DNA of 6,441 nt, taken from assembly GCA_029856445.1 (NCBI GenBank), contig JAHQWY010000217.1, positions 1 to 6,441 of the forward strand. Direction: 5' to 3'. A program made the position numbers and the translations under genes. Shown here piece by piece: positions 5,542-6,441 of the stretch; within the stretch, counting starts at the first letter, position 1; the number at the start of each line of letters is the position of its first letter. Source of the stretch: Promethearchaeia archaeon (lineage in GTDB: Archaea; Asgardarchaeota; Lokiarchaeia; Sigyniarchaeales; SOKP01). The notes under the pieces are model-generated. The model saw only the letters and a program-made list of their open reading frames with translations, made no database searches and was not told the DNA's origin.

Positions 5542-6441
5542 ATGAAGCCTAATGCAGTAATAAATAAAGTAATTTTATTATTTTTTGGATTCACATTAAT
5601 ATTTTCATCTTTAATTGTTAATTATCCCAATCTCTACACGACAAATGAAATTAAAATTGTCATGGATAATGATAGTTTAAAAATGTTAGAAATTTCAGGA
5701 AAGATTCATATAAATAATAATTGGTCCGATGCTAAGATTGCGGGAATATGTAATGGCTCAGGTACTTATTCCGATCCTTATGTTATAGAAGGATTGGAAA
5801 TAGATGGTGGAAACTCGGGAAATTGCATATTGATTGAAAATTCAACGGTTTTTTTTAAGATCATAGATTGTTTCCTCTTCAATTCAGTAGCGGGAGATTC
5901 ATATCCTCCTACAGGAGCAATCACATTATATAATGTAAGTAATGGTTTAATAACACAAAATAATTGTACATTTAATGATGCTGGGATTACAATAGTGGGT
6001 GATAACAATTCAATATCTAATAATTACATAACTGATAATCAAATAGGGATTCTCTCTTTTGGCTCAAATAATATTTCAGAAAACAATATTAATGGTAATT
6101 TTGGGGGAATTTTGGGCATGGAGAAGGCTAAGATTTTTTTAAATAATGTAACTAATAATGAAGATTTTGGAATTATGCTAGCTTTTACTCAAAATGCTTC
6201 CATAATTAGAAATTTCATAAATAATAACAATAAAGATGGGATTATATTACTTGAAAGTATGTATAGTAATATTTCGAGAAATGAGTGTAATAATAATAAA
6301 TTTCATGGAATATGTTTGGAGGCATTTGGCGGCTTCCCAAGTCAGGGATATAATTGGATTTCAGAAAATAGTGTAAATGATAATTTATATGGCATTACCT
6401 TAAATTATTCAGAATACAATCAAATAATCAACAATGAAGTT
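5542..6441 (+). CDS. Secreted Asn-rich parallel beta-helix protein, 5' part
   Basis: The frame from ATG 5542 is open for 300 codons to the window edge, so the gene is partial at its 3' end. Residues 6-27 form a hydrophobic segment (ending ILLFFGFTLIFSSLIV) that should be a signal peptide or N-terminal anchor. Residues 55-110 form a leading cap module with WSDAKIAGICNGSGTYSD, PYVIEGLEIDGG and GNCILIENS. From about residue 125, degenerate repeats of about 20-25 residues follow, with cores such as NSISNNYITDNQIGI, NNISENNINGNFGGI, ASIIRNFINNNNKDGI and SNISRNECNNNKFHGI. This is the PbH1/NosD-like right-handed beta-helix pattern with Asn ladders. Relatives include carbohydrate-binding or lyase domains and adhesins, but no catalytic site is recognisable here, so a cell-surface binding or structural role is the safest inference. 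An in-frame GTG at 5515 is less likely, since the hydrophobic segment sits properly after ATG 5542. Confidence 0.85.
   Translation, partial: MKPNAVINKVILLFFGFTLIFSSLIVNYPNLYTTNEIKIVMDNDSLKMLEISGKIHINNNWSDAKIAGICNGSGTYSDPYVIEGLEIDGGNSGNCILIENSTVFFKIIDCFLFNSVAGDSYPPTGAITLYNVSNGLITQNNCTFNDAGITIVGDNNSISNNYITDNQIGILSFGSNNISENNINGNFGGILGMEKAKIFLNNVTNNEDFGIMLAFTQNASIIRNFINNNNKDGIILLESMYSNISRNECNNNKFHGICLEAFGGFPSQGYNWISENSVNDNLYGITLNYSEYNQIINNEV

Noticed and set aside
5778..6008. Minus-strand open frame of 76 codons
   Set aside because: It is antisense to the beta-helix gene, whose plus-strand frame is open for 300 codons with a clear signal segment and repeats.
5740..6441. Short AAT/AATAAT-rich repeats looking like a microsatellite or CRISPR-like array
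   Set aside because: They are Asn codons of the beta-helix repeats; spacing and sequence vary and no identical direct repeats with unique spacers are present.

Overview
The window reads as a piece of an AT-rich archaeal genome, most probably an Asgard archaeon of the Lokiarchaeia type. The best clue is the gene at the right edge. It is a secreted, Asn-rich parallel beta-helix protein whose N-terminal module (GSGTYSDPYVIEGLEIDGG and the NSGNCILIENS that follows) is of a kind I associate with the large beta-helix families of Lokiarchaeota. Strong A/T bias, small intergenic gaps, use of TTG/ATG starts and Shine-Dalgarno sites of the GGAG/GGGG type fit this. The placement is inference; no ribosomal or Asgard signature gene lies in the window.

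Layout, left to right. Bases 1-64 (minus strand) hold the first 21 codons of dnaJ, running off the left edge. A divergent AT-rich spacer follows. On the plus strand come an intact ecdysteroid/choline-kinase-like (APH-fold) phosphotransferase (about 276-1370), a short spacer with a hairpin plus T6 tract, a full-length GH3 glycoside hydrolase (1458-3536), a second APH-fold protein whose catalytic Asp and metal-binding Asn are both replaced (3565-4602), and a PHP-domain metal-dependent phosphoesterase (4617-5378). After a 163-base spacer, a beta-helix surface protein starts at 5542 and is cut by the right edge.

The GH3, degenerate kinase-like and PHP genes are separated by only 28 and 14 bases and look like one operon; the intact kinase is just upstream on the same strand. 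None of these four has a signal peptide, so glycoside cleavage, phosphoryl transfer and phosphoester hydrolysis would all happen in the cytoplasm. A reasonable inference is a small pathway acting on a glycosylated and/or phosphorylated small molecule, with the second kinase-like protein as a possible pseudokinase partner or binding protein. No substrate can be read from the sequence. The most noteworthy observation is this kinase / GH3 / pseudokinase / PHP grouping. There are no tRNAs, rRNAs, CRISPR arrays or insertion sequences that I can see.
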